Positions 62,661 to 64,000 of a stretch of 64,000 bases of DNA are shown here, one piece after another (position 1 is the stretch's first letter; the number at the start of each line of letters is the position of its first letter). The notes below the pieces were generated by a model, which did not search any database, was not told where the DNA came from, and saw only the letters and a list, made by a program, of their open reading frames with translations. Position numbers and translations under genes: made by a program. Source of the DNA: Danio rerio (lineage: Eukaryota > Chordata > Actinopteri > Cypriniformes > Danionidae); the NCBI RefSeq assembly GCF_049306965.1, contig NC_133187.1, positions 33,633,001-33,697,000 of the forward strand, written 5' to 3'.

Positions 62661-63840
62661 TGTGTTAGTTTTTTTATTTTTATTATACTTAACATATACA
62701 ATTTTAGTGCATACTATAAAATCATAGCATGTTATAGTGACCTCAATATCACCCAAAACAAATATGTGTATTTTTTTTTTTAGATTTCTTATGTTTTATA
62801 CAGCTTTTATACAACGTTTGCACAACGTTTCCAAGAAGCATGTTTTTCGACTCGTAAAATGTAGCAAAACACTGGATTGAGCTTGAATGTACCCTTGATT
62901 TACCTTCAGGCCGGTGATGGTCTAGCCAATACCATTATAACCATACTTGGGAGGTGGCACATAAAATAAATTACATTCATTACACCTCTTAAGGATATCG
63001 ATAATGCATATTATTATCACGATAAAGATGTTTTTATTGTGCAGGCCTAATTTTTGCACGCAAAAAACTAACATTATGGGATAATTTCTGTAATGTTTCC
63101 TAATGAACCTTCATTATGCAATTTCAGATTTACTGTAATTTTTAAATTCCAACAAGTAAAGATTTTTGTTTAACATTTAATTACAGCTTGTAAACTGGGA
63201 ATTTTCAGGAAACTGACTTGTTTGTATGACCGATGCAGATTAATTCTGCATGGATTTTGAAATTTAGGTAGCTAACACAACATTTCTAAATAGAAATTTA
63301 TGTCATCAACTAAATTTGTTTGATCAGTTTTGCATTTCGTGGTATATTATCTGTAAATAATTTTAAATTGTGAAATTTAATATTATTGTTATGTGAAAAA
63401 AAAATTGAATTGCATAAAAATAATTACTTTTGAATATTTCATGAAATATTAAATGCTTGCTTAACACCAAAGATAACTGTGATGATAAAGTTCTCAAAAC
63501 TCTCTTAATATAAAAAAGCAGAGATCAAATACCATAATGATAAAGAGTAAAATGCCAATGATTAATTCATTAGAATCACCTTTTTCCAGGTGATATTTGA
63601 TAAATACATTGTCAATTAGAATTCATCATGTTTTAAAAATGTGAGCATTTAAAGCAGAAAATGACCAAATTACAGCATGCACTTATAATAAACAAAACAA
63701 GGTTCTCTGGTGTGGGTGCTAATATAGCTTTTGTTAAAATTCTTCTTCTTAGGGTGAGCATTTTCCTTTACTGTGCAGGAAATGCCCAGGAGAAATCAGC
63801 CAACTCTTTGAATGATTGATGACTGTCCTCTCTTGTAATT
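62661..63840. other. AT-rich spacer
   Basis: No gene, RNA gene or repeat family recognised. Confidence 0.5.
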
Positions 63841-63843
63841 TCA

Positions 63844-63941
63844 GAAATCTGCTGACGGCGTGTCATTTATTGTGACGGCTTTATAAGCAATAATACACGG
63901 AGCATCTGTGATACAGGCATTCTTGTGTCTAACAGCAGGTA
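63844..63941 (+). promoter_or_regulatory. Conserved-looking island flanked by splice-like sites
   Basis: GAAATCTGCTGACGGCGTGT and onward is high-complexity, preceded by TTGTAATTTCAG and followed by CAGCAG|GTAAGAG. All three plus-strand frames contain a stop, so it is not a coding exon. It could be an untranslated exon of a gene beyond the window, or a conserved non-coding element. Confidence 0.3.
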
Positions 63942-64000
63942 AGAGATGATTTTTATTCAATTTTAACATGTCAGTTTTCCCACAGACTCCATCATTACCC

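Overview
This window is vertebrate nuclear DNA, almost certainly zebrafish (Danio rerio) or a very close cyprinid. The evidence is the exon/intron structure with GT-AG splice sites, the AT-rich background, a dozen copies of the tRNA-headed DANA-type SINE, L2-type LINE tails, Tc1/mariner copies and many palindromic hAT-type MITEs. There is no prokaryotic architecture, no CRISPR array, and no element I can call as retroviral or LTR-derived.

Four host genes can be assembled exon by exon. (1) rnf157 (+), a RING-type E3 ubiquitin ligase of the mahogunin family, fills 958-26774. Its first exons lie upstream of the window. One intron is GC-AG, and there are two mutually compatible C-terminal exons. 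(2) A Cys-loop ligand-gated channel of the 5-HT3 type (+, 35324-42665) has nine exons with intact splice sites but an in-frame TAA between M2 and M3. (3) lrrc59 (+, 45814-49954) is a tail-anchored ER leucine-rich-repeat protein, complete in seven exons. (4) nat9 (-, 57102-52211) is a GNAT N-acetyltransferase, complete in six exons and convergent with lrrc59. I see no functional link among the four; they look like ordinary neighbours.

The rest is mostly transposon sediment. 26775-35200 holds the likely rnf157 3' UTR, a stack of nested MITEs, and an old Tc1-like copy broken up by later insertions. 42666-45400 holds a SINE and an L2-type LINE 3' end that stops about 120 bp short of the GC-rich lrrc59 promoter. 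49955-52210, between the convergent genes, is one DNA transposon with two further insertions. 57103-64000 carries a tandem 0.6-kb duplication, a head-to-head SINE pair, mariner-like fragments and two repeat-free, conserved-looking non-coding islands (about 60960-61400 and 63845-63950). Several nests have exact target-site duplications, so their insertion order can be read directly.

I found no convincing new multi-gene system. The observations most worth checking are the premature stop in the 5-HT3-like gene, the 35-nt rnf157 exon whose last codon is a stop, the two non-coding islands, and a non-autonomous 1.7-kb TIR element (32215-33917) that I cannot assign to a family.
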